This document shows positions 33,599 through 41,150 of a stretch of 64,000 nucleotides of DNA, one piece after another; position 1 is the first letter of the stretch; each line of letters begins with the position of its first letter. The notes beneath the pieces are model-generated. The model was not told the origin of the DNA. It saw only the letters and a list, made by a program, of their open reading frames with translations, and did no database searches. Position numbers and translations under genes: made by a program. The DNA comes from Nocardia macrotermitis (GTDB lineage: Bacteria; Actinomycetota; Actinomycetes; Mycobacteriales; Mycobacteriaceae), in assembly GCF_009604405.1 (NCBI RefSeq), contig NZ_WEGK01000017.1, positions 104,240-168,239 on the forward strand, written 5' to 3'.

Positions 33599-33709
33599 GT
33601 CTCGCTATGTCGCGTCGCCCAACTTGTTGCGGTGGATCGGCGATCGGCCGGAGCGGTCCGCTGGAGCTTCGGTGCGGGTGTCGCGTTGTGTCGTGGCGGA
33701 TATGCCGCA

Positions 33710-33825
33710 CACCACGGAAATTATTACGAGACTTGGTGATTCGTAATTCCGTCGAACTTCGGCCGTTGGATTCGTTCATCGCTTGTCGATTGTCGCTGCG
33801 GAACGCCACTCGCGTCAGATGACGT
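33710..33825. repeat. Dispersed repeat, copy 3
   Basis: Begins CACGGAAATTATTACGAGAC and continues TTGGTGATTCGTAATTC, GTTGGATTCGTTCATC and CTGCGGAACGCCACTCG. It matches copy 2 over about 115 bases with one gap of around 20 bases. No gene was seen between 33599 and 33939. Confidence 0.6.
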
Positions 33826-33880
33826 TCCGCGTTCACGTTCCGCGCTTCATCTCTAATTCGCTTATAATTATGATATTTAC

Positions 33881-33909
33881 TTGCAGTTCTCTGATTTACC
33901 TCCTATACT
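33881..33909 (+). promoter_or_regulatory. Promoter of the RHH/RAMA gene in an AT-rich patch
   Basis: TTGCAG (33881-33886), a 17-base spacer and TATACT (33904-33909) form a strong promoter inside an unusually AT-rich stretch (about 33850-33912), which stands out from its high-GC surroundings. Confidence 0.7.
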
Positions 33910-33939
33910 ACCTGTAGTCAACAGGCCTATGGAGGGGCG

Positions 33940-34344
33940 ATGAAGCATACGATCGAGGTGGGGAGAGACACCTACGAGAAGCTCGTACTCGTTGCGCGAC
34001 TTACGGGTTCGACCCCTGGGGCGGTGGTCGAGAAGATGGTTGCGGATGCGAGTGCGGAACGGGAGCCTGCCGCGCCGGTGGCAGAGTCATCCGGCGGTGA
34101 CAGGCTGGTCGGCGTCTATGTGACGTACGACGGTTATCGAATTACCGGGAGCTACGACGTCGCTACGAAGCGTATCGATATCACGTCCGGAAGGCTCGGG
34201 GGCAGAAGTTACAAGACTCCGAGTGCGGCTGCGAGAGCGGTCGTCGAGGACCTCAATCCGCGGGTGAACTCGAATCGTAACGGGTGGACCTTCTGGCTGC
34301 TCGAAGACGGTCGTGGTCCGCTGCAGGCGATCCGGGGAGACTGA
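33940..34344 (+). CDS. Ribbon-helix-helix protein fused to a RAMA-like domain
   Basis: 134 residues. Residues 1-40 look like a ribbon-helix-helix DNA-binding unit (KHTIEVGRDTYEKLVLVARL, then STPGAVVEKMV). Residues about 58-134 match the RAMA pattern (restriction-enzyme-adenine-methylase-associated): ITGSYDVATKRIDITSG, KTPSAAARAV, NGWTFWLLEDGRGPLQ. RAMA domains are thought to read modified DNA or join restriction systems. GGAGGGG precedes the ATG. It stands alone between two toxin-antitoxin modules; the fusion suggests a small DNA-binding regulator. Its AT-rich promoter hints at recent arrival. Confidence 0.65.
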   Translation: MKHTIEVGRDTYEKLVLVARLTGSTPGAVVEKMVADASAEREPAAPVAESSGGDRLVGVYVTYDGYRITGSYDVATKRIDITSGRLGGRSYKTPSAAARAVVEDLNPRVNSNRNGWTFWLLEDGRGPLQAIRGD

Positions 34345-34399
34345 CTCGACTCTTGTTTGCTCTATTTACTCTAAATTCTTGATATTCCTGCATGGTGTT

Positions 34400-34798
34400 T
34401 CAGTGGACCGGGTCGTGGATGGGGAAGCCGAGTTGTTCGGCGACGTGGGTCATGTTCTTGTCGTGGGTGACGATGACGAGTTCGTCCAGGCCGCAACGGA
34501 GTGCGGACGCGAGGTGGATGGCGTCGAGTGTGCGAATGTGCGAGATGATCGCTTCCGCCTCGTTCAGGACCGCGTGGTCGACCGCGACCAGGTGGACGTA
34601 GTCGATGATCTGGTCGCGGGCGGCAACCGGAAGTCCTTCGCGGCGAAGGACTCTGGTGATCTCGGTGCGCAGGAGCCGGGAGGAGATCACTCGGTCGGAT
34701 CGGCTGGCGGTGGCGTTGTCGAACCAGGTTGCGGCCTCGGGTGAATGTCCGAGGATGATCCTGACGGCGACCGAGGTGTCGAGGTAGTAATCGGTCAC
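34400..34798 (-). CDS. VapC-type PIN-domain toxin, module 2
   Basis: 132 residues with PIN-domain acidic positions: YLDTSVAVRIILG (first Asp), SRLLRTEITRVLRRE (Glu), RTLDAIHLASALRCG (Asp) and VIVTHDKNMTHVAEQLG (final Asp). It should be a ribonuclease held by its antitoxin. GTG 34798 overlaps the antitoxin stop by four bases (GTGA). Confidence 0.92.
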   Translation of the reverse strand: MTDYYLDTSVAVRIILGHSPEAATWFDNATASRSDRVISSRLLRTEITRVLRREGLPVAARDQIIDYVHLVAVDHAVLNEAEAIISHIRTLDAIHLASALRCGLDELVIVTHDKNMTHVAEQLGFPIHDPVH

Positions 34799-35049
34799 CA
34801 ATCGCCCTTTTCGGACTCCAGCAACTCGTCGACGCTCGCGGCGGATCGAAGCTCGTGCCGGGCGATGTCCCGGGTGTGCGCTCCACCCTCGGTTGCCCGT
34901 GGCGCGATGAGGTGCGATGACGTGGTTGCCGGAACGATGAAGCCGACCCGTTGATTGTGTCTGGTCAACTCGTAGACCTCGCCGGATTCCACGTCGGCGA
35001 CCATTTCGGCAGGGTTCTGGCGTAGCTCACCCACGGAAATCGTCTTCAT
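34795..35049 (-). CDS. Phd/YefM-type antitoxin, module 2
   Basis: 84 residues beginning KTISVGELRQNPAEMVADVE with YELTRHNQRVGFIVPA, the Phd/YefM fold, and ending in an acidic tail (ELLESEKGDW) that would bind the PIN toxin. Two 10-base direct repeats upstream are a likely operator. A degraded relative of its C-terminus lies at 29655. Confidence 0.92.
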   Translation of the reverse strand: MKTISVGELRQNPAEMVADVESGEVYELTRHNQRVGFIVPATTSSHLIAPRATEGGAHTRDIARHELRSAASVDELLESEKGDW

Positions 35050-35069
35050 ACGGCCAGGTTATCGAGCAT

Positions 35070-35089
35070 TGTCTACGTATGTCTACATT
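35070..35089. promoter_or_regulatory. Candidate operator of toxin-antitoxin module 2
   Basis: Two adjacent direct repeats, TGTCTACGTA (35070-35079) and TGTCTACATT (35080-35089), are spaced one helical turn apart, 21 bases upstream of the antitoxin start. Confidence 0.5.
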
Positions 35090-35163
35090 TGCCTCGGTGG
35101 GGTACTTCGTACGGTGAGCCCGAGTGGGGTCGGTCACAGGGCTGGAGTCCGGTCGGGCCCGAT

Positions 35164-35192
35164 TTTGTCCTGGTAGTGGGCTTGTCTACACT
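35164..35192 (+). promoter_or_regulatory. Promoter of the rpsH-secY ribosomal operon
   Basis: TTGTCC (35165-35170), a 16-base spacer and TACACT (35187-35192), followed by GGTCCAGTTGCCTG. The block matches the promoter before rplN in the TACACTGGTCC core, in flanking bases and in spacing, and so looks like a copy of the same element. The leader to rpsH is about 170 bases. The rest of 35090-35365 holds no gene. Confidence 0.6.
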
Positions 35193-35365
35193 GGTCCAGT
35201 TGCCTGGGTAGGTCTGTGTGCGTTGTGGCGTGCGCGGGGCTCGGGGGACATGCACTTCATTCGGTCGACAGAAGGTCGGCCGGACCAGCCGAATTGTCAT
35301 AGGCCCACTACTCGCGTGTGCGGGTGCTGTATGGGAACCGTGGCGAGAAAGGTTAGCGGTCACGT

Positions 35366-35764
35366 ATGACCATGACAGATCCGATCGCAGACTTCCTGAC
35401 CCGTCTGCGCAACGCCAACTCGGCGTACCACGACCAGGTGAAGGCTCCGCACTCGAAGCTCAAGGCGAACATCGCCGAGATTCTCAAGCGTGAGGGTTAC
35501 ATCTCCGATTACCGGACCGAGGACGCGAACGTGGGCAAGACCCTCATCGTGGACCTCAAGTACGGCCCCAGCCGTGAGCGCAGCCTGCAGGGCGTGCGCC
35601 GCGTGTCCAAGCCGGGTCTGCGTGTGTACGCGAAGTCCACCAACTTGCCCAAGGTCCTGGGCGGCCTCGGCGTGGCCATCATCTCCACGTCGACCGGCCT
35701 GCTGACCGACCGTCAGGCCAAGCAGCAGGGCGTGGGCGGCGAAGTCCTCGCCTACGTCTGGTAA
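35366..35764 (+). CDS. rpsH: 30S ribosomal protein S8
   Basis: 132 residues with the S8 signature: MTDPIADFLTRLRNANSAYH at the start and STSTGLLTDRQAKQQGVGGE near the C-terminus. S8 binds 16S helix 21 and in many bacteria represses its own operon. Here it opens a transcription unit, whereas in M. tuberculosis it follows rpsN directly; a 15.3-kb accessory block separates the two. Confidence 0.98.
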   Translation: MTMTDPIADFLTRLRNANSAYHDQVKAPHSKLKANIAEILKREGYISDYRTEDANVGKTLIVDLKYGPSRERSLQGVRRVSKPGLRVYAKSTNLPKVLGGLGVAIISTSTGLLTDRQAKQQGVGGEVLAYVW

Positions 35765-35778
35765 GGGAGGTCAGGACA

Positions 35779-36318
35779 ATGTCGCGTATCGGTAAGAAGC
35801 CGATCACCGTTCCCGCCGGCGTCGAGGTCACCATCGAGGGCCAGAACGTCGCGGTCAAGGGGCCCAAGGGCACCCTGTCGCACGTCGTCGCCGAGCCCAT
35901 CAGCATCAGCAAGGCCGAGAGTGGCGAGCTCGAGGTCGTCCGTCCGGACGACGAGCGCCGCAACCGCTCCCTGCACGGCCTGACCCGCACCCTGGTCTCG
36001 AACATGATCGAGGGCGTGACCAAGGGCTACGAGAAGAAGATGGAAATCTTCGGCGTCGGTTACCGCGTGCAGGCCAAGGGCTCGAACCTCGAGTTCGCCC
36101 TGGGCTACAGCCACCCGGTGCCGATCGAGGCCCCCGAGGGCATCACCTTCGCGGTGGAGTCGCCCACCAAGTTCTCGGTCGCGGGTATCGACAAGCAGAA
36201 GGTCGGCCAGATCGCCGCGGTGATCCACGGCCTGCGCAAGCCCGACCCGTACAAGGGCAAGGGCATCCGCTACGCCGGTGAGGTCGTTCGCCGCAAGGTC
36301 GGAAAGACGGGTAAGTAA
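35779..36318 (+). CDS. rplF: 50S ribosomal protein L6
   Basis: 179 residues starting MSRIGKKPITVPAGVEVTIE and ending with the L6 signature KPDPYKGKGIRYAGEVV. L6 sits near the sarcin-ricin loop and the factor-binding site. A GGGAGG precedes the ATG. It is tightly linked to rpsH and rplR. Confidence 0.98.
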   Translation: MSRIGKKPITVPAGVEVTIEGQNVAVKGPKGTLSHVVAEPISISKAESGELEVVRPDDERRNRSLHGLTRTLVSNMIEGVTKGYEKKMEIFGVGYRVQAKGSNLEFALGYSHPVPIEAPEGITFAVESPTKFSVAGIDKQKVGQIAAVIHGLRKPDPYKGKGIRYAGEVVRRKVGKTGK

Positions 36319-36321
36319 GCC

Positions 36322-36729
36322 ATGGCACAAACAGAAGCTCAGAAGTCCGCGCGCAAGCCACTCGGCAAGGACGCGTCGACTCGTCGGCGTAACGCCAAGG
36401 TCCGTCGCCACTTCCGGCTGCGCAAGAAGGTCGCCGGCACCACCGAGCGTCCGCGCCTGGTGGTCAACCGCTCCTCGCGGCACCTGCACGCCCAGCTCAT
36501 CGACGACTCGGCCGGCAAGACCATCGCCGCCGCCTCCTCGATCGAGGCCGACGTGCGTGCGCTCGAGGGCGACAAGACCGCCAAGGGCCGCAAGGTCGGC
36601 GAGCTGCTCGCCGCCCGCGCCAAGGCCGCCGGTGTCGAGGCCGCGGTGTTCGACCGCGGTGGCCACGACTACCACGGCCGCATCGCCGCACTGGCCGATG
36701 CCGCGCGCGAAGGCGGGTTGAAGTTCTGA
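36322..36729 (+). CDS. rplR: 50S ribosomal protein L18
   Basis: 135 residues with a basic N-terminal tail (STRRRNAKVRRHFRLRKKV), the RPRLVVNRSSRHLHAQLIDD strand pair and the C-terminal FDRGGHDYHGRIAALADAAR motif. L18 binds 5S rRNA. The ATG is three bases after the rplF stop. Confidence 0.98.
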   Translation: MAQTEAQKSARKPLGKDASTRRRNAKVRRHFRLRKKVAGTTERPRLVVNRSSRHLHAQLIDDSAGKTIAAASSIEADVRALEGDKTAKGRKVGELLAARAKAAGVEAAVFDRGGHDYHGRIAALADAAREGGLKF

Positions 36730-36778
36730 TGCAGACTCAGCTCGTGAACCGAATGACCCTGAACGGAAGGAACGTCTG

Positions 36779-37426
36779 ATGCCGGGACGTCAGCGGCGTG
36801 ACGGCGGCAACGGACCCGCCGGACAGAACAGCGGCCCCGAGGGCGGCCGTCAGGAACGTGGCGGCGGTCGTGACCGTCGCGGTGATCGCGGTGGGCGTGA
36901 CAACGCCGCCGAGAAGAACCAGCTCGAGCGCGTAGTCGCGATCAACCGCGTCTCCAAGGTCGTGAAGGGTGGTCGTCGCTTCAGCTTCACCGCCCTGGTG
37001 ATCGTGGGCGACGGCAACGGTCTGGTCGGCGTCGGCTACGGCAAGGCCAAGGAAGTTCCCGCGGCCATCCAGAAGGGTGTCGAGGAGGCTCGCAAGGGCT
37101 TCTTCCGCGTCCCGATGATCGGCTCCACCATCACCCACCCCGTGCAGGGTGAGGCGGCCGCCGGTGTGGTCATGCTGCGTCCGGCCTCGCCCGGTACCGG
37201 TGTGATCGCGGGTGGCGCGGCTCGCGCGGTGCTGGAATGCGCCGGTATCCACGACATTCTGGCCAAGTCGCTGGGTAGCGACAACGCCATCAACGTCGTG
37301 CACGCCACCGTTGCGGCCCTGAAGATGCTCCAGCGTCCCGAAGAGGTCGCCGCCCGCCGCGGTCTGCCGATCGAGGACGTGGCTCCCGCGGGCATGCTGC
37401 GTGCACGTGCCGGACAGGGAGTCTAG
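36779..37426 (+). CDS. rpsE: 30S ribosomal protein S5
   Basis: 215 residues. An Arg/Gly-rich, disordered N-terminal extension of about 45 residues precedes the S5 double-stranded-RNA-binding fold (VAINRVSKVVKGGRRFSFTA) and the C-terminal domain with GTGVIAGGAARAVLECAGI. S5 acts at the mRNA entry channel and in decoding accuracy. A GGAAGGA lies before the ATG; 49 bases separate it from rplR. Confidence 0.98.
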   Translation: MPGRQRRDGGNGPAGQNSGPEGGRQERGGGRDRRGDRGGRDNAAEKNQLERVVAINRVSKVVKGGRRFSFTALVIVGDGNGLVGVGYGKAKEVPAAIQKGVEEARKGFFRVPMIGSTITHPVQGEAAAGVVMLRPASPGTGVIAGGAARAVLECAGIHDILAKSLGSDNAINVVHATVAALKMLQRPEEVAARRGLPIEDVAPAGMLRARAGQGV

Positions 37427-37428
37427 AC

Positions 37429-37614
37429 ATGGCACAGCTGAAGATCACCCAGATCAAGAGCACAATCGGCGCGAAGGCGAACCAGCGTGATTCGCTGCGC
37501 ACCCTCGGCCTGCGCAAGATCCGGCAGAGCGTCGTCCGTGAGGACAACGCCCAGAACCGTGGTCTGGTCAACGTCGTGCGCCACCTCGTTACCGTTGAGG
37601 AGGTAAACGCATGA
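37429..37614 (+). CDS. rpmD: 50S ribosomal protein L30
   Basis: 61 residues, bacterial-type L30: LKITQIKSTIGAKANQRDSL, then TLGLRKIRQSVVREDNAQNR. The stop overlaps the rplO start (ATGA). Confidence 0.98.
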   Translation: MAQLKITQIKSTIGAKANQRDSLRTLGLRKIRQSVVREDNAQNRGLVNVVRHLVTVEEVNA

Positions 37615-38057
37615 CCCCGATCAAGCTCCACCACCTGCGCCCGGCAGCGGGCTCGAAGAAGGACAAGATCCGCGTCGGTCGCGGTGAGGGTTCCAAGGGC
37701 AAGACCGCGGGCCGCGGTACCAAGGGTACGAAGGCTCGCAAGAACGTCCCCGCCCGCTTCGAGGGTGGCCAGATGCCGCTGCACATGCGGCTGCCGAAGC
37801 TCAAGGGCTTCACCAACCCGTTCCGCGTCGAGTACCAGGTGGTGAACGTCGGCGATATCGCCCGGCTGTTCCCGCAGGGTGGCGAGATCGGCAAGGCCGA
37901 ACTGGTCGCCGCCGGCGCCGTGCGCAAGAACGAACTGGTGAAGGTCCTCGGCGAGGGCGAGATCGGCGTGGCCGTTCAGGTCAGCGTCGACAAGTTCTCC
38001 GGCTCGGCCAAGGAGAAGATCACCGCGGCCGGTGGCACCGCCACCGAGCTGGGCTGA
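37611..38057 (+). CDS. rplO: 50S ribosomal protein L15
   Basis: 148 residues with the glycine/arginine-rich N-terminus of L15 (GRGEGSKGKTAGRGTKGTKA), the conserved FEGGQMPLHMRLPKLKGF and a C-terminal globular part. The ATG overlaps the rpmD stop by four bases, so translation is coupled. Confidence 0.98.
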   Translation: MTPIKLHHLRPAAGSKKDKIRVGRGEGSKGKTAGRGTKGTKARKNVPARFEGGQMPLHMRLPKLKGFTNPFRVEYQVVNVGDIARLFPQGGEIGKAELVAAGAVRKNELVKVLGEGEIGVAVQVSVDKFSGSAKEKITAAGGTATELG

Positions 38058-38135
38058 CAGTAACCGGTGCGGCGGGGCGGTAACGTGGCGAAAGGCCACG
38101 TGAACGCCTCGCGTACGTCGCAGTACTACACAGGT

Positions 38136-38163
38136 CGCCGGACGGGTGAGAGCCCGTCCGGCG
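38136..38163 (+). terminator. Stem-loop between rplO and secY, possible attenuator
   Basis: CGCCGGACGGG (38136-38146) and CCCGTCCGGCG (38153-38163) form a perfect 11-pair stem with a six-base loop, but no clear T run follows. It may partly terminate ribosomal transcription before secY or protect an RNA end. Confidence 0.55.
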
Positions 38164-38245
38164 TCGCTGTTAGAGTTCAAGTGTTGTCTGCCAAGACCTG
38201 TCGAAACCCGGGCATGACCCAACATGTCGTTAGCCAGGAGGATCT

Positions 38246-39571
38246 GTGCTTTCCGCCTTCGTGTCGGCTTTCCGGACCCCGGACCTACGGCGGAAGATTC
38301 TCTTCACGCTGGGCCTGATCGCGCTGTACCGCATCGGTGCGGCGCTGCCGTCGCCCGGTGTCGACTACAAGGCTGTCAAGCACTGCGTCGACGTCGTCAA
38401 CGGTGGTGGTGACGCTGGTATCTACCAGCTCATCAATATGTTCTCCGGTGGTGCGCTACTGCAACTCTCGGTGTTCGCGATCGGCATCATGCCGTACATC
38501 ACCGCGAGCATCATCATCCAGTTGTTGCGTGTGGTCATTCCGCGCTTCGAGGAACTGCACAAAGAAGGCCAGGCCGGCCAGAACAAGATGACGCAGTACA
38601 CCCGCTACCTGTCGGTGGCGCTGGCGATTCTGCAGGCCACCGGTCTGGTGGCGCTGGCCTCCCGCAAGCTGCTGCTGCGCGGCTGCGATCAGGACATCCT
38701 CACCGACAAGGGCATTTTCGGCATGATCATCATCGTGCTGGTGATGACCGCCGGTGCGGCCCTGGTGATGTGGCTGGGCGAGTTGATCACCGAGCGCGGT
38801 ATCGGAAACGGTATGTCGCTGTTGATCTTCGCCGGTATCGCCGCGCGACTGCCCGCGCAGGGCAAGGGCATCCTGGACAGCCGCGGTGGACTGATCTTCG
38901 GGACGGTCATCGTGGCGGCGCTGGTGGTGGTCGTCGGTGTCATCTTCGTCGAGCAGGGCCAGCGCCGGATTCCGGTGCAGTACGCCAAACGTGTTGTCGG
39001 GCGCAAGATGTACGGCGGCTCGTCGACCTATCTGCCGTTGAAGGTCAACCAGGCCGGTGTGATCCCGGTGATCTTCGCGTCCTCGCTGCTGTATCTGCCG
39101 AACCTGGTGGCGCAGCTCACCCAGGGGCATTCGGGCGGTACGGGCAGCTGGTGGCAGAAGATCATTCAGGAATACCTGGTCAATCCGGGTAATCCTGTTT
39201 ATGTCGCGATCTATTTCATATTGATCGTGTTCTTCACCTACTTCTACGTCGCGATCACCTTCAGTCCGGAGGAACGCGCGGACGAGATGAAGAAGTTCGG
39301 TGGTTTCATTCCCGGATATCGCCCGGGTAAGCCGACCGCGGACTATCTGACTCGGGTACTGAGCCGAATCACCCTGCCCGGTTCCATCTATCTGGGCGCT
39401 GTGGCAGTACTGCCGAACCTGTTCCTGGACATCGGCGGGTCCGGTGGGGCCGGGAGTCAGCTGCCGTTCGGTGGTACATCGATCCTGATCGTCGTGAGTG
39501 TGGGCCTCGATACGGTGAAACAGATCGAGAGCCAGCTGATGAACAGAAATTACGAAGGGTTCCTCAAGTGA
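38246..39571 (+). CDS. secY: Protein translocase channel SecY
   Basis: 441 residues with ten predicted membrane helices and SecY signatures: GIMPYITASIIIQLLRVVIP in the second helix region and the cytoplasmic loop FSPEERADEMKKFGGFIPGY. It forms the SecYEG channel used by SecA1 and by the SecA2 encoded at 2.5 kb. GTG 38246 has AGGAGG upstream. adk overlaps its stop by four bases. Confidence 0.98.
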   Translation: MLSAFVSAFRTPDLRRKILFTLGLIALYRIGAALPSPGVDYKAVKHCVDVVNGGGDAGIYQLINMFSGGALLQLSVFAIGIMPYITASIIIQLLRVVIPRFEELHKEGQAGQNKMTQYTRYLSVALAILQATGLVALASRKLLLRGCDQDILTDKGIFGMIIIVLVMTAGAALVMWLGELITERGIGNGMSLLIFAGIAARLPAQGKGILDSRGGLIFGTVIVAALVVVVGVIFVEQGQRRIPVQYAKRVVGRKMYGGSSTYLPLKVNQAGVIPVIFASSLLYLPNLVAQLTQGHSGGTGSWWQKIIQEYLVNPGNPVYVAIYFILIVFFTYFYVAITFSPEERADEMKKFGGFIPGYRPGKPTADYLTRVLSRITLPGSIYLGAVAVLPNLFLDIGGSGGAGSQLPFGGTSILIVVSVGLDTVKQIESQLMNRNYEGFLK

Positions 39572-40113
39572 GACTCGTACTCCTAGGTCCGCCGGGCGCC
39601 GGCAAGGGCACGCAAGCCGAACTACTGTCGGACAAGCTGGGTGTCCCGCACATCTCCACCGGGAACCTGTTCCGTGCGAACATCTCGCAGCAGACCCCGC
39701 TCGGTCGCGAGGCGCAGCGGTACATCGACGCGGGCAATCTGGTGCCCAGCGACGTCACCAACCGCATGGTGGAATCCCGCATCGCCGAACCGGACGCGGT
39801 GAAGGGTTTCGTCCTGGACGGCTATCCGCGCACGGTCGATCAGGCCGAGGCCCTGGAGCAGATGCTCAAGGAGGCCGGGCACGAGCTCACCGCCGTGATC
39901 AGCATCGAGGTCGCCGAGGACGTCGTGGTCGGGCGCATGCTGGGTCGTGGTCGTTCGGACGACACCGAGGACGTCATCCGGAACCGGATGCACGTGTACC
40001 AGTCGGAGACCGCGCCGTTGCTCGAGCACTACGACGGGCTGGTCGTCACCGTGGACGGTGTCGGTGAGGTCGACGAGGTCAACGGTCGCGTGCTGCGGGC
40101 GCTGGGTCGCTGA
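39568..40113 (+). CDS. adk: Adenylate kinase
   Basis: 181 residues with the P-loop GPPGAGKGT, the AMP-binding HISTGNLFRANI and FVLDGYPRTVDQAEAL. The lid is short, as in mycobacterial enzymes, and lacks zinc cysteines. It interconverts ATP, AMP and ADP. GTG 39568 overlaps the secY stop (GTGA). Confidence 0.98.
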   Translation: MRLVLLGPPGAGKGTQAELLSDKLGVPHISTGNLFRANISQQTPLGREAQRYIDAGNLVPSDVTNRMVESRIAEPDAVKGFVLDGYPRTVDQAEALEQMLKEAGHELTAVISIEVAEDVVVGRMLGRGRSDDTEDVIRNRMHVYQSETAPLLEHYDGLVVTVDGVGEVDEVNGRVLRALGR

Positions 40114-40118
40114 CGCGA

Positions 40119-40919
40119 ATGGTCTTCGGCCGCAAGAACAAGAAGGTGGTGCCGTTCCGCACCTCCGGCGAGCTGGACGCGATGGCGGCGGCGGGTGCGG
40201 TCGTGGGCCGGGCCCTGGTCGCGGTGCGTGCCGCGGCGAAGCCGGGCGTCTCCACGCTGGAGTTGGACGAGGTCGCCGAGCAGGTCATCCGGGATGCCGG
40301 TGCGGTGCCCTCGTTCAAGGGGTACCACGGCTTTCCGGGGTCGATCTGCTCCTCGGTCAATGATCGTGTGGTGCACGGGATTCCGGTTGCGGACGAGGTG
40401 CTCGCCGAGGGCGATCTGGTATCCATCGACTGCGGCGCCATTCTCGAGGGCTGGCACGGTGATTCGGCGTGGACGTTCGGCGTCGGCGAGATCATCGAGG
40501 CCGATCGGCTGCTGAGCGACGCGACCCGGTTGTCCATGGACGCCGGGATCGCCGCGATGGTGCCGGGGAATCGGCTCACCGATATCTCGCATGCGATCGA
40601 GTTGGGGACGCGCGCGGCCGAACAGGAGCACGGGCGGTCCTACGGCATCGTCGACGGGTACGGCGGGCACGCCATCGGCCGGGAGATGCACATGGATCCG
40701 TTCCTGGCGAACGAGGGCGCGCCGGGGCGCGGGCCTCGGCTGGTCGTCGGGTCGGTGCTGGCGATCGAGCCGATGCTGACGTTGGGGACCACACAGACCA
40801 AGGTGCTCGGTGACGACTGGACCGTGGTGACCACCGATGGGACTCGGGCGGCGCACTGGGAACACACCGTGGCGGTGACCGAGGACGGTCCGCGGATTCT
40901 GACACCGCGGCCGGAGTAG
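40119..40919 (+). CDS. map: Type I methionine aminopeptidase
   Basis: 266 residues with metal-binding residues in order: VSIDCGAILEGWHGDSAWTF (two Asp), GYGGHAIGREMH (His), VLAIEPMLTLG (Glu) and HWEHTVAVTEDG (Glu). The substrate-loop segment HGFPGSICSSVNDRVVHGIP is normal. It removes initiator Met from new proteins. It starts five bases after adk. Its last codons have been tandemly duplicated downstream. Confidence 0.98.
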   Translation: MVFGRKNKKVVPFRTSGELDAMAAAGAVVGRALVAVRAAAKPGVSTLELDEVAEQVIRDAGAVPSFKGYHGFPGSICSSVNDRVVHGIPVADEVLAEGDLVSIDCGAILEGWHGDSAWTFGVGEIIEADRLLSDATRLSMDAGIAAMVPGNRLTDISHAIELGTRAAEQEHGRSYGIVDGYGGHAIGREMHMDPFLANEGAPGRGPRLVVGSVLAIEPMLTLGTTQTKVLGDDWTVVTTDGTRAAHWEHTVAVTEDGPRILTPRPE

Positions 40920-41016
40920 GCACTGCGGGAAGCTGCGTCCGATTGGCGGTGACCGAGGACGGTCCGCGGATTCTGACACCGCGGCCGGAGTAGGCACTGC
41001 GGGAGGCTGCGTCCGG
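40871..41016 (+). repeat. Tandem duplication of the map 3' end
   Basis: Bases 40871-40942 (the last 16 sense codons of map, its stop and 21 bases beyond) recur almost exactly at 40945-41016, a 74-base period with one or two differences. The second copy is non-coding. Confidence 0.9.
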
Positions 41017-41072
41017 GACAGCTCGCGAATCCCGTCGCCACCTGCGGAACAACCACATATCGAGTTCGACTG

Positions 41073-41107
41073 GGCACCCACTTCACAGGTTGGAGTGGGT
41101 GCCTTGT
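41073..41107 (+). terminator. Terminator after map
   Basis: GGCACCCACT (41073-41082) pairs with AGTGGGTGCC (41094-41103) across an 11-base loop, followed by TTGTT. It should end the rpsH-map transcription unit. Confidence 0.8.
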
Positions 41108-41150
41108 TCGTACCGGATATTTTCCGATGTGAATTGCGCGATGAACAGGT

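Noticed and set aside
38136..38163. Full intrinsic terminator before secY
   Set aside because: The stem is strong but no T run follows, and secY is normally co-transcribed; it is listed only as a possible attenuator.
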